From the NCBI GenBank assembly GCA_029851415.1, contig CM056743.1, forward strand, positions 78,572,186-78,636,185: a DNA stretch of 64,000 bases, read 5' to 3'. The DNA comes from Eretmocerus hayati (Eukaryota; Arthropoda; Insecta; Hymenoptera; Aphelinidae). Both the position numbers and the translations under genes were made by a program. The notes under the pieces were generated by a model that was not told the origin of the DNA, searched no databases, and saw only the letters and a program-made list of their open reading frames with translations. Below, in pieces: positions 1 to 12,040 of this stretch (positions are counted from its first letter, which is position 1; the number at the start of each line of letters is the position of its first letter).

Positions 1-538
1 GAAAACCACCTCAAAAGTTGAAGCTCTCTGAAGTCATGAGATTTTTGTGAATTGATCATCGAAATGATCGGACCAATCATCTTCGATTGCACTAAAAATA
101 ATGGGCCAAAATATCTCAGACTCGTCGAGTTAGAGATAAGGTAAGTGTATCAAATATGAATTCCTTTGAGCCTTTTTGTCGATAGATTGAGTCTATTCCC
201 AAATTTCCAGATGTACTCGTTCACATTCGTAAGTTGGTTCGGAGACATTTAAAATGACATGATGTATGTTCTATTTTGAAAAACGATACCCAAAATATCC
301 AGATTCGCCAAAATTTAATTTTTCATCGCCCAAAAACGTGTCTGAGAAAATCAGAGATTTTCAATCAAATAATTAAGCATATCAATCCATATCAACTGCA
401 ATTTCCTAGAAGGCACAATTGATTTTACATATGGGATAATCAATCTGTGGAATTCGAAATTGAAAGATAGGCGAAGAAGGTGCTCTAATTGATCTGAGGC
501 TGAAATATTTTAGATGTGGAAAGAAAATTAAATCGATT

Positions 539-1204
539 TTATATTGAAATAATTGATAAACAAACTCGGAGATTGTAAGATATGGGTAGAACGAGTTCCT
601 CGGCATTGAATAGTGATTCGCGTGTAAAGTACAACTAAGAAAAAAGGACGTTGATTCGAGATGACGGTACGATCAGTAAAGAGCTTAGCGATATTGAATG
701 TTAATTGGGGTAGTGTGAATGGAGAGGTGAATTTTTTGAGGTTGAGGAGGTGAATGAAGGATAATTTCCATATTTATTATATTGAAGGATGTAAGTTTTC
801 AAGACTTACCTCTTCTCGATTGGTTTCCAATAGAACGTCAACATCTATTGAATGTTTCAATATATCATCGAATAGTCCGGGGGTATTGATAAAGTAATGG
901 TAAATATTGTACATGAGGTGATTCCTTGAAGGATGAGATTGAGGATGATATGAGATGAACCTAAAATGAATGTTTATAAACAATAAGTATTCAATATTCC
1001 TATGAAGATTTCAATTAACCGTGATAAATCCATGAACTCACCTGAGAAAGTAGAGGTTTTAACATTCAAGTAAAGTTTCCAACAAAATAATATACACTGA
1101 ATTATATTCATTGAGAATGAACGCGATGTCTTTGATGCAGGGAACAACAAACTATTGACGTAAACAATCAGCAGAAGTAATGCTTTGTTGACAACCAACT
1201 TCAT
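539..1204 (-). pseudogene. Candidate small secreted-protein gene, three exons, frames do not join
   Basis: On the minus strand an ATG at 1204 opens a peptide starting MKLVVNKALLLLIVYVNSLL, a classic signal-peptide profile (basic N-end, long hydrophobic core). It runs to a good donor, CAG|GTGAGT, near 1046. A candidate acceptor (TTCATTTTAG) gives a second exon at 960-810 ending in a GTAAGT donor, and a pyrimidine-rich acceptor ending TTCTTAG gives a third exon at 634-539 ending in TAA. Exons 2 and 3 share phase 0, but exon 1 leaves one base where exon 2 needs two, so the joined frame hits an early stop. Either the gene is broken or the exon 1/2 link is wrong. The exon-1 region is duplicated in inverted orientation at 1489-1712. 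No family was recognised. Confidence 0.3.
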
Positions 1205-1712
1205 GTCAAAAGTGGAAAATCGATAGCATAAGGAATCAATTGTATTGCTTCTGCTATCGATTTGAATATGATCGAATGATGAATTAATTACAATTTCTTG
1301 AGAAGTTATGTAAGTTATTGAGGAGGATATATTTATAAACTAGTTATGAAAAAAATTGGATGAAATTGAATCAAAAACGGTGTAAATACGTAATGGTGAC
1401 AGATGAAAATTGAATTTTATAGGAAAATATTTTCAAAAGTTGGGGGTTGGCGAGCGAAGCGAGCAGGGAGGAACCCCCCTAGTATATATAATCATTCGAT
1501 CATATTTAAAGCGATAGCAGAAGCAATACAATTGATTCCTTATGCTATCGATTTTCCACTTTTGACATGAAGTTGGTTGTCAACAAAACATCACTTCTGC
1601 TGATTGTTTACGTCAATAGTTTGTTGTTCCCTGCATCAAAGATATCGCGTTCATTTTCAATAAATAAACTTCAGTGTATATTATTTTGTTGAAAACTTTA
1701 CTTGAACGTTAA
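1059..1712. repeat. Inverted repeat, ~220-bp arms, right arm cut by the large palindrome
   Basis: Bases 1059-1277 reappear inverted at 1489-1712 at roughly 90% identity by eye. The arms cover exon 1 of the candidate secreted-protein gene, and the second copy still encodes the signal-peptide start but then has a stop. The 210-bp spacer contains CGAGCGAAGCGAGC near 1450. The left copy runs on into an intron donor, whereas the right copy stops exactly where the 17.3-kb palindrome begins, so the palindrome boundary post-dates this duplication. Confidence 0.75.
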
Positions 1713-1869
1713 ATGACCTGAACGAACGATGTCCAATCGGCCGAGGTAGGGGAACTGAGCGAGAGAGAAAGAGACTCGCGAGAGAGACACTGAGGTGAGG
1801 TGCGCGGCGCGTTAACGACCAACTCAGCCGTTGCAGTGGTGCGAGAGAGATAGAAGATTTCTTCTGTGG

Positions 1870-3195
1870 ATGATCCCACTTGTAGTTATTTGATGTTTAG
1901 ACATCATTCGATCAATTCTAGGCGTGCACTCAATCCTGTCAAGAAGCTATTCCCACTCAATGTCCTCGAATTGTGGGGAGAATCGTGCAATGACTCACAA
2001 AACATGCGATTCCCATCTCGTGCATGCTCGGAGATGACTGAAAATACCACAGAGGGATCTAGTGGATGTGCCCGGAGGCTATCAAATCGGTTTCCCCGGT
2101 GGACAAGGCCCCAGATAGATTCTACTTGGGAAAATGATTTACTCCGGCTAACTTCTCACGGACAAAAACCTCAAGACAGGCTCCCGCATGCTCAGAGGTG
2201 GGGGGAAAATATTAGAAATTTTAGTTATACGTTGTATAAATATACTTCCTGATTGTTTTCTTGGGTAGACTGGACCTCACGATAGTCTCACTTTCGTATA
2301 ATGTGATAGAACCATCATAAAATCCCTTGTTTGGGGAAAAAAGCGGGTAAATTCTCACTCGCGCATACACCTAATCCCCCGAAAGTACTGCAAAAAGGTA
2401 GTTATTCGAGGTTCAACCATCATTTGATCAATTCTAGGTGTGGACACAATCCTGTCGAGGTGGTATTTCCACTGAATGTCCTCAAATTGTGGAAGAAATC
2501 GTGGAATGACCCTCAAAATATGCGATTTCCATCTCGTGCAGGCTTGGAGATGACTGAAAATACCGCAGATGAATCTATTGAATGTGCCCGAGGGCTGACA
2601 AATCGATTTCCCCAATGGACAAGGCCCCAGATAGATCCTTTTTGGGAAAATGATTTACTCCGGCTAACTTCTCACGGACAAAAACCTTAAGACAGGCTCC
2701 AGCATGCTCAGAGGTGGGGGGAAACTCTTAGAAATTTTAGTTATACGTTGTATATACTTCCTGATTGTTTTCTTGGGTAGACCGGACCTCACGATAGTCT
2801 CACTTTCGTATAATGTGATGGAACCATCATAAAATCCCACGTTTCGGGCGAAAAGCGGGTAAATTCTCACTCGCGCATACACCTAATCCCCTGAAAGTAC
2901 TGCAAAAGGGTAGTTATTCGAGGTTCAAACATCATTTGATCAATTCTAGGTGTGGACACAATCCTGTCGAGGTGGTATTTCCACTGAATGTCCTCGAATT
3001 GTGGAAGAAATCGTAGAATGTCCCTCAAAATATGCGATTTCCATCTCGTGCATGCTTGGAGATGACTGAAAATACCGCAGATGGATCTATTGGATGTGCC
3101 CGGGGGCTGACAAATCGATTTCCCCGATGGACAAGGCCTCAGATAGATTCTACGCGGGAAAATATTCTACCCCGGCTAACTCCCACGTTATCTCT
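1870..3195. repeat. Three tandem ~510-bp units (left arm)
   Basis: A unit containing ATCAATTCTAGG recurs near 1913, 2429 and 2938, a spacing of about 510-516 bp. The third unit is cut off at about 3195 where LINE sequence begins. The units contain short open frames on the plus strand, but these vary between copies and resemble no known protein. They look like tandemly duplicated noncoding TE sequence. Confidence 0.8.
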
Positions 3196-3196
3196 T

Positions 3197-3870
3197 GGGG
3201 GAGGTTTGTTATAGAGCGTGGGTGTGAATTCCGAAGATGAGAGGCAGAATAGTGGGAACAATTTCTATAAGATGTTGTGTGCCATTCGGAAATGAGGAGA
3301 TCTCCGTTCTGGAGCCGAATCGACCTGTGTAGTCCTGTGTTGCATTCTGCTATGATATTTTTGGCTGGATAGTGTGGTTCTTGGGTTTTCAGTATCTGGA
3401 ATAGCAGAATGTCTGGGAAATACTCTCCGGGCTCTGACCGTAAGCCATTCCAGCTTATGTCGGTAGGGTGTCAGATGATCACTCCAAGGGATGTTTCCGA
3501 ATACAAATCCTGTGCGGGCATTGTGTGCACGTTGGAGCTTCAAGTTTCGTTCATCAGAGAGATCGTGGTAGACAAGGCAGGCATAGTCTGATATAGGAAG
3601 AACGAGTGTTTGTACCACGGTCTTGCGTGATAAAAAAGACAGAGCATGCTGATCAGAACGGGGTTGGCGCAGGTTCCCAAACACACGTTGGCAAATGTAC
3701 GACACATGTTTCCTCCAAATTAGGTCAGAGAAGATCCGTACACCAAGATCCTCTGCTACGGTAACAAACTCAACAGGAGAGCCATCAATAGAAATATTGG
3801 GGAGTTGATTAATGTCGATGAGACGCAGATTCTCTGCGCTACCAAAGATCAAACGGAAACGATTGCAGTA
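3197..3870 (-). pseudogene. LINE reverse-transcriptase C-terminal remnant (left arm)
   Basis: An open frame at 3852-3265 (minus) of 195 residues matches the region after the catalytic RT domain of Jockey/CR1-type non-LTR retrotransposons. The pattern is GSPVEFV then D-LGVRI, W-HV--ICQRVFG-LR, LVQT-VLP-SDYACLVYHDLS-E---KLQRAHN, and TPYR-LEWL. The catalytic YADD part is absent. It is fused directly to the mariner remnant at about 3870 and to the 510-bp units on its other side. It is a dead fragment; the right-arm copy carries the same truncation. Confidence 0.75.
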
Positions 3871-3894
3871 CTCGGGACTGTGGCACTGACATGA

Positions 3895-4692
3895 GCCGAA
3901 AACTTCTACCCGCCTAATGGAGCAGTCGTTAGGCGTTCCGAAGAGTGCTGCTCATCGAATATTGAAACATCACAAGTTCCACCCTCACAAACCATCTGTA
4001 TTGCAAAAAAATCTCCCCTGAGGATTATGACAGGTGAATAGACTTTGCTGAGGACATAATTCAAAGACTTATTGCAAATCCGGAGCTGTTACGACATATT
4101 ATATTCAGTGACGCAGCTGTTCATTTCTGAATGGCCATATCAATAGGCAAAATTCAAGATACTGGGCCGAAGAAAATCCTCATTGGGTGTTTGGAGGTCA
4201 TACTCAATATCCGCAGAAGTTGAATGTTTGGGTTGGTCTCCTTGGCGATCGATTGATTGACCCGTTATTCATCGATGGAAATCCCAATGCCCCGAAATAC
4301 GTGGAAATGTTGGAAGATGCCATCGATTCGCTGATCACTCAAATAGTTGAAGAAGAACCACGCGAAGGTCAAATCGCTTTCAATGAAGATCTGTTGACAT
4401 ACCAACAAGATGGGCATCCTGCGCACACGAGTAGAATTGCACAGCGATATCTGAATACTCATTATCCTGACAGATGGATAGGGACATTTGGCCCGATGCT
4501 ATGGGCTCCTAGGTCTTTAGGTACTTAAATCCTTTGGATTTTTTCCTCTGGGGACATCTCAAGGATGCTGTCTACAAAGACCCTGCACCAGCAAATCTAG
4601 AAGAACTGAGAAAGAGGATAGTATAAGAATGTGATAAAATATCCTCTGAGACCATACGAAAGGCGGGTGAGAAGTTCGAGACTCGTTTGTAG
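3895..4692 (+). pseudogene. IS630/Tc1-mariner-type transposase remnant (left arm)
   Basis: The N-terminal helix-turn-helix region (LGVPKSAVHRILKHH pattern, here with a substitution) begins at about 3930 and the DDE region follows. Recognisable blocks are YPQKLNVWVGL, QQDGHPAHTS and the W-PRS---NPSDFFLWGHLKD tail typical of insect mariner-like transposases. Stops and frameshifts near 4025, 4130, 4527 and 4625 make it inactive. The 5' end and left TIR are lost against the LINE fragment. The right TIR is probably at 5922-5932, although the repeat block between is unusually long for a mariner 3' region. Confidence 0.8.
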
Positions 4693-4989
4693 TACTGATT
4701 GGAAGTTCAAGGTGGACACTTTGAGCACCTCATCTGAGTATCACTTCGTCGATATTATACAGATGCTAAAGTCGAGAACATTGTCACCGAGTCAGAGCCG
4801 AGAATTTTGATCAATAGGGCGTAAGATTAGTCATTAAGTTATTGAGGAAATCATTTAGAGTGAAGTTTGTTTCTGATACACTCGTTAGCAATAATACCAC
4901 TCCTGATTGAATTGAATTACACCAATTCCAATTCGCCTCTTTCTTGCCCCACTCCTAATTGATTTCTGAATTTTTCATGTGATTACTCC

Positions 4990-5934
4990 ATCTCATTTGC
5001 GATGCGCTCTTGGTTACCTGCGCGATCAGCTGAGAGTCATATCTTGACCCGAAGTTCAGAGACGTATGATCTCGAGATGACCTTTGAAGGTCATCTCCGC
5101 AATTGGATAGTGATATCTGGCTCAAAATTCGTCACATCCTCGGGGCCCAGAAGCAAGAATTGGAGTTTTCATTCAAAAAAATCGATCTCACCTCCAGAAA
5201 GCCATCAAGTTAACGATCTGAGACCATATTCGAGCTTCCCCCTCGATTTAAGGAGACATTTGTTTCGGGGTTGTTCGATCCCCGGTGCCAATTTCGAATT
5301 TTGTGACTCAGAGTCATATTCAAGGTCACAGGTCAAGGGTCAGAATGAGTCTGAGAAACTTCTCTGAAAGGTACCTCTTGAAACAAGACTATCGCACTAG
5401 GTGTGGTACGTCAATCCACCATCCAGATACTTTTGGCCCCAAAATTACCCCTCAAAGTCATCTGAAACATCGGCAAAAAGTCATATTTGGACGTAAAATT
5501 TCGTGCTTTTCCAGAATTCGGAGTAAATAACAGGGATTCCCATTTGGGAAAACCGTTTCTAACCTCCAAAAAACCATGAAGGTCACATTCAAGGTCAAAT
5601 CTGAGACCATATTCGAGCTTCCCCCTCGATTTTAGGAGACCAACTTTTGGTTCCAAAATGACCCCTGAAGGTCATCCGAAACATTGGCAAAAAATCATAT
5701 TTGGACGTAAGATCCTGTGCTTTTTCACAATCCGGAGTCAATGATAGGGGTTCCCATTTGAAAAAACCCTTCCAACCGCCGAAAAACCATCAAGGTCACA
5801 TTCAAGGTCAAATCTGAGACCATATTGAAGCTTCCCCCTCGATTCTAGGAGACACGTGTTTCGAAGTATTTCGATTCCCGGAGCCAATTCCAGTTTTTAA
5901 GGGGGGGGGGGACTGACTTTTGGGACATCCTGTA
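4990..5934. repeat. Degenerate ~200-bp direct repeats with TCAAGGTCA motifs, ending in mariner-type TIR (left arm)
   Basis: Four diverged units share GAGACCATATTCGAGCTTCC, CCTCGATTTTAGGAGAC and repeated CAAGGTCA elements. The block ends in a G-run followed by the complement of CAGGATGTCCCAAAAGTC (to 5932) and then TA, the usual end of IS630/mariner-type insect elements with TA target duplication. BEL sequence starts immediately afterwards, so the mariner inserted into the BEL element. Confidence 0.7.
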
Positions 5935-5935
5935 T

Positions 5936-8900
5936 AAGTGTTCTGGATGTCGAAAGTTACATCACACGAAATTACATATGGCATCAAAGGGTGCTCCCAA
6001 ACCAGAGGACGCTCAACGCGAATCGCGGCAGACTGATAGTCATCTGATTCATAGTTTTCCTGCTGTGTCGAAGCAAGCGCGTTTAGTAGCGTTGGCGCGT
6101 ATTTGGTTACAAGGTCCTCATGAACAAAAGGTAGGAGCTCGTGCACTAATCGATCCATGTTCGGATGGTTTGTTTGTCGCGGATAGAGTAGATCGAGCGT
6201 TGGATCTCCCGTCTCGCAAACTTGGGTTGAGTATCAATCTCATTGGAGATAGACGCACAGTCGTTCCGACGAGTGAAAACTTGCTCACGCTGCAGTCGAA
6301 AATCGATTAAAAATTCTCTCTCGAGATCGAGTCTCTGGTTTTTCCGGAACTTACCCCATTTTTGCCTAGATGAACCGCGAAATGTGATGATTGGTCGAAT
6401 TTGCATGGATTCACACTCGCTGATCCGAAATATTTCATTCCTGCAAAATTCGATCGCTTATTGGGTACCGAGGTTCATAGCGAAATTCTTCGGGAGGGTC
6501 TGGTAAAGGGCCCACCAAGAACTTCTACCGCGCAGAACACAGCATTGGGTTGGATACTCACTGGGGGTACGGACTCGAGTGTGGAAACTGTGAATCCTCG
6601 TGTCGTTTTTTCCTTGCATACTGGCGTTGATACTTCTCTGTCAGATCAGCTAACTAGATTTTGGGGAATTGAAGAACTCCCAGCTAATCGTCATCTCACA
6701 GCTGAGGAGGAGTATTGTGAGAAATCATTCACGTCTCCTGTCGAGCGCACGCCTGAAGGACGCTTCGTCGTGTGCCTCCCTTTCACACAAAATACTCATG
6801 AAGCTTCGTTTCCTGAATCTAGGGTTGTTGCGGTGGCATGCCTACTAAGATCTGAGAAAAAATGACAAAGAGATTCGAAGTTAGATGGAGCGTACACCGA
6901 ATTCATAGAACAGTACGAGTCATTGGGACATATGAAACCCTCACAGCCACCAGATGAGTCGACTCCAGCGCCATCTCATCTGCCACATCATCCTGTTCTT
7001 CGTAAGGACAGCGACAAAATTCGAGTCGTTCTGAATGCTTCGCATTAAACAGGTAATGGTGAGAGATTGAATGATTTTTCATTGGCTGGCCACCAGCTCC
7101 AAAATGATTTAACATTGCTATTGATTCGCTGGAGATTTTTCAACAGACAAATTTTGGTACATCCTGAGGATGTAAATTGGCAAAGGATTGTCTGGCGGTC
7201 ATTGGGACAAGGAAAAATCCTTGACTTCGTTTTGCTAATGGTCACTTATGGTACAGTTTGTGCGCCGTATCAGGCGATGAGAGTTCTCCTCCGTTTGGTA
7301 GAGATTCACAAAGATGGATCTCCTATCGCAGTTCTGATCATCCTGTCTCGTCGTTACATTGATGATTTGTTTGGGGGAGGGGATACTCTACCAGCCGCTT
7401 TGGAAGCTCGGGACCAGCTGATCTCGATCATGTCATGCGCCTGTATGGAACTTGGAAAGTGATCGGCAAATCACTCGGATTTGTTGAGACGGCTTTCTTC
7501 AGAGAACTAAGGAGACATTGCGATAGAACTCGACGATGTCTTCTCCACCTTTGGATTAAAATGGTCTCCGCATGATGATCAATTTTTCTTTCGGATATCG
7601 ATGCCTTTCGCTCCTGATATTAACACGAGGAGATCGATTCTATCAGAAGTAGCTCGGTTGTTCGATCCACTTAGTTGGTTAGCTCCGTTTTTCATACAAG
7701 CTGAAATCTCATTGCAAGATATGTGGCATTTGAAGATCGATTGGGACACTCCGGTCGTCGGTGGAGTACTCGTTGGAAGGCAGGAAATACGGTCACAAAT
7801 CCAACTATTGTCCCAAGTCCGAGTGTCTCGTTGGTTAGGCACACTGTCGAGTTCAAGTTGGGAACTGCATGGGGTCACAGACGCGTCAAAAAGGGCATAT
7901 GCGGCCGCGGTTTACTCGGTGATTCCAGGGAAAACTTCACAATTGATAATGGCTAAGACCAAAGTGGAACCAGTTAAAACACTTTCCATCCCCAAACTCG
8001 AGTTGTGCGGTGCAGTTTTGTTAGGCAAATTAGCCAAACATGTCATGAGTAATTTGGAAATACGACCACCAGCTGTTTATTGCTGGTCTGATATTGGCTC
8101 AATTGTCATCCGTCTGAATGAGAAACTTTTGTGGCCAATCGAGTGAGTACGATTAGCACTATTTCACCAGAGGCTGTATGGAGGCATGTTTGCTCGGTAG
8201 ATAATTGCGCGGACTCCGCAACCCGGAGGGTGACCGCGAAAAAACATTCAAATTTAGATATCTGGTGGAATGGATCAAACTGGGTGACTCAACCGAAGGA
8301 TGAAGGGCCTGAAGTGACTTCAGAATCGGTATGCGCGGAAGCGTTGGCTCAATCAGTTGTGGAATCGGCGCAGGTTTCAGAACACCTTCAATCTCATGTC
8401 AGTTTTTTTCCAAAAATAATCCGAATAGTGGCTTACAAATTTCGATGGAAATTCAATGCTTCTCGCAAATCTGAGGATCGTGGCGAATCGTTCTTGAGTC
8501 CAATAAAATTGAACTCCGCAAAAATCGCACTGTTCAAATCCATTCCAAGGCAGCATTTTGCTGGAGAAATCAAAGCTCTAGAGAAAGGTCAACATTTGTC
8601 GACTAAAAGTGACATTGGACGATTGCTGCCATTTTTAGATTCTCGTGGTGTATTGAGAGTGGGCGGACCACTTCAAAATGCGAATCTTTCGTATGGAGAA
8701 ATTCATCCTATCATATTGTCAAATAGAAGCATGTCTCAATCCGAGACCACTTTGCCCTTGTCGCCTGGAGGAACGGATTCAGTAGCTCTTACTCCAGGAC
8801 ATTTGCTAATTGGGAGACCTATGACTGCTTTACCTGAACCATATAATGATGCACAAGTAACACAGTCCCCTCAGTGCAGGTGAAGAGCCATACAACGCAT

Positions 8901-9176
8901 GAGGAATGATTCTTGACATCGATGGCGTCTGAAAGTCATGCATCACTATCAATTGAGGTCCAAATGGTTAGCAGTACAAGAGCGAATTCGAGTTGGAGAT
9001 CTCGTGCTGGTCAAGGATGAGCTTACGCCGCCTACAAAATGGCCCATTGCGTGGGTCACTGCCGTCCATCCAGGAGCTGACGGATTGGTGCGTGTGGTCG
9101 ATCTCAAGACCGCCACCACAACTCCTCGTCGGGCACTCAACAAGATTGTCAAGTTGCCCATGGATTCTGGAGAGGA
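5936..9176 (+). pseudogene. BEL/Pao pol remnant (left arm)
   Basis: Domains in order: retroviral-type aspartic protease (ALIDPCSDG, about 6140-6170) with the LADPKYF and TALGWILTGG blocks (6410-6570); reverse transcriptase from about 6880 (LPHHPVLRKDS; YIDDLFGGG at about 7350); and the Pao RNase H region (SKRAYAAAVYS, LSIPKLELCGA; 7560-8150). Then come the residual RNase H end and the integrase zinc-binding region (8150-8720), and a DUF5641-like C-terminus (8750-9170). The integrase catalytic core is missing: sequence jumps at about 8725 from the HPIIL region to the LNPRPLCPLS region. Several stops and frameshifts, a 36-bp RT deletion and no gag make it inactive. A TIR element interrupts it at about 9177. 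Confidence 0.9.
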
Positions 9177-9742
9177 CTCCACTGAAAATGGACGGCCGGC
9201 AGGGCGGCAACTCCTTTTTTTGGGAACGATTTTTTTGCACAATTTTCCTCTGAATAGATTCCTTGCCATGCAATTAATTTCCATTGAATAGTTTTGTTTA
9301 GTTCGAAATCAGTCGCTGAGGACTGCGAAGACGATTCGTCAAACGAGTCTCCATTGCAACAAAAAATGCCAAACATAGAAAAAAATTTCCTCCAAATTTC
9401 TTTTCTCCGAAGGTAATTATGTCGGTTCTCGGGGTACGGAAATCCAGGGTTTATGAAATGATCTAACCCCAAGGAAGTAGTATTTGAATAATAACACCGC
9501 GGTAGAGTACATGATTTCATTTATTCGTGATCATCGCACGAGGCATCCGCGAGCTGCAAGGTTTCAGTAACAGCCAAAATTATAGCTGCATCCCAGTTGC
9601 TACACACAGGCATGGATATACAGATCATATTTTATAGAGTTGGGCTGACTTGTATAGGCGACAAGCGAGAGTATGAATAAGAAAATGAAGCAGAATGGAA
9701 GGGATCGTGCCCTCTTGCCTGAAAATGAGTTCGTCGGAGCTC

Positions 9743-11470
9743 ATTACCATTGTTGTGGAATACTAACGGTTACCTCTCTCATGACCTGTTAGCTATTGTT
9801 ATGCCTAACGGATCGATTGAAACAGCACGCGAGAATGTCAATAGCTGAGCCGATGATTTGCAACGAGGGAATGAACATATGGAGCAGAGCGATCATGAGT
9901 CTATTCTGTGAGTTCTCATCCAATATGAAGCCAGCGACAATCTTATCGAGATTCCGGATATTTCCATTTTTAACACTCAAACTCACTTTTACAGATTTTG
10001 GGACTGACGCCAAAATGGAATGAGGATTTTGGAAATGGGAGATGACAATCCAATGGATGACCTTTGTCATATGGGACAATCACTCCTTTGATGAATATTA
10101 AATCCCTGCTGAGGATGTCAATGACATCTCGGCATATTCGCTTTGTTGTAATAGTTATTTACGATACAAGGGACCTAAGAGCCTTATTATTACACGGCGT
10201 GAAGTTGGCGCCCGAGCGCTTGCGCGAGGGTGCCAAACACGCCGTGTAATAACCAAGGCTCTTGGGTCCCGTGTATCGTACACTATTTTATAGCATCGAG
10301 TGACATAAACCCGCCCTTTCTGTGGGTTATAACACACCCGAGCGCTTGCGCGAGGGTGGAGGTGGGTGGCCAGGGCGGGGCAAGCGGGGGGGTTCGGGGG
10401 GGCGGCAGCCCCCCCGACTGAAAAAAAGTTAAGAATCTGGTCCTTTAGAATAGATATCACAAACCCGCGAGTAAACCCGTCGAGTGATGATAAAGACGTT
10501 GCTCGTATGGATAACGCAACCCCTCATACACTAATAATAAGTCATAATGAGCATCATCGTTAATTACCATAATCATACAATGAGTGTGCAACTCTAATCT
10601 CGGTTAGAATTTTCTCTTACAGGCTTAATTTGAAAAGCAATTTTCAAATTTACACTTGTAACTCATAGGTTCTTGAAAAATTAGCATCTTGTCATTTGAA
10701 CTGTTCATAACGGTTGTCTTGGAATTGATAACTGTGTAGTAACATCTTTACCGCAAAGATGATAAATCCGCATCTAATCTATTCAAATAATAATCAGATG
10801 TTGATCATTAAAATGAATCAAATACAACCTCCCATCATACTGTAAGTCTCTAATCTTGTTATTCATTGTCATTTCTTTACGAGGACGTATCAAATTGAAA
10901 TAACGATGTAGCATGGCCAAAGATTTTGTTGCGCGAGTCAATTTGAGAATGGCATGAACAGCAAGGTTAGCACGTACACATGTGCAAAACTCAACCACAT
11001 GTTGATGTTTATGTTTATGTTGCTGATGATCTATAACCATGAAAAATAGTGTGTAAAATCTCAACTAATTTTCTTGCTTTCTGGAGTTATTGATGAGGGT
11101 GCACTGCTTCAGACACGGTCAATCAGAGGTATTTAATAATTTTTCTAACAATTTCGATGACTGCATACGAAATTCACGAAAAATTTACCGAAGATACCCT
11201 TATTATCTCGTAGTGAAATAAACCGATTTGTTATGTTTCGCACCCGCGTGAAGTGAGCGAACGCGTTATTTCACAGTTGAATAATAGGCCAGTTAAGTCC
11301 CGCAAATGCGTTTAATAAACGCGGGTTTAGGTCACGCAGTGCTATAAAAGTATTTTTCATTGTATAGATATGCTGGACATGATACTATATGATAAGGTTG
11401 ATTGTGATGTGATGACGTCGGATCATATTCCTTGGAATAAGTGTATCTAAGTAAGTTGCATACTCTCCTA
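9743..11470. other. Unique spacer of the large palindrome, no recognised gene
   Basis: The spacer holds short open frames only, including a 96-residue minus frame at 9789-10079 and a 93-residue minus frame at 10783-11064. Neither shows a recognisable domain. Structured elements are a long hairpin at 10160-10280, a repeated CGAGCGCTTGCGCGAGGGTG motif, a G-rich run at 10370-10420, and a smaller hairpin pairing GTGAAATAA (11211-11219) with TTATTTCAC (11267-11275). Confidence 0.6.
10160..10280. repeat. Strong hairpin with GC-rich loop
   Basis: TACGATACAAGGGACC on the left pairs with GGGTCCCGTGTATCGTA on the right, and the stem continues through AAGAGCC and TTACACGGCGTG. The loop contains CGAGCGCTTGCGCGAGGGTG, which recurs near 10337 outside the hairpin. 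The size and symmetry fit a miniature inverted-repeat element or a remnant of one. No promoter or coding signal was seen. Confidence 0.7.
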
Positions 11471-12040
11471 GAGCTCCGACAAACTTATGTTCAGGCAAGA
11501 GGTGCCAACTGATCCCTTTCATTCTGCTTCATTTTCTTATTCATACTCTCGCTTGTCGCCTATACAGGTCAGCCCAACTCTAAATAATACGATCTGTACA
11601 TCCATGCCTGTATGTAGCAACTGGGATGCAGCTATGATGTTGGCTGTTACTGAAACCTTGCAGCTCGCAGAAGCCTTGTGCGATGATCACGAATGAATGA
11701 AATCATGTACTCTACCGCGATGTCATTATTCAAATACTACTTTCTTGGAGTTTGACCATTTCATACACCCTGAATTTTCGTACCCCGAAAACAGACATAA
11801 TTATTGTCGGAGAAAAGAAATTTGGAGGAAATTTTTTTCTATGTTTGGCATTTTTTGTTGCAATGGAGACTCGTTTGACGAATCGTCTTCGCAGTCCTCA
11901 GCGACTGATTTCGAACTAGACAAAACTATTCAATTGAAATTAATTGCATGGCAAGAAATCTATTCAGAGGAAAATTGTGCAAAAAAATCGTTCCCAAAAG
12001 AAGGAGTTGCCGCCCTGCCGGCCGTCCATTTTCAGTGGGG

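Larger units (their letters stand above)
9177..12040. mobile_element. TIR element (CCCCACTGAAAATGG family) at the palindrome centre
   Basis: The left end reads CTCCACTGAAAATGGACGG and the right end is the complement of CCCCACTGAAAATGGACGG. They are followed inward by GGCCGGCAGG and a shared AACGATTTTTTTGCACAA block. Inverted arms extend 566 bp (to 9742 and from 11471). The same ends flank the 56645-60112 element, which defines the family. Here both ends abut the same BEL sequence in inverted orientation, so there is no normal target duplication. No open frame resembles a transposase. Confidence 0.75.

Noticed and set aside
1440..1465. CGAGCGAAGCGAGC as a viral-terminus signature
   Set aside because: Too short and simple, with no viral genes nearby.
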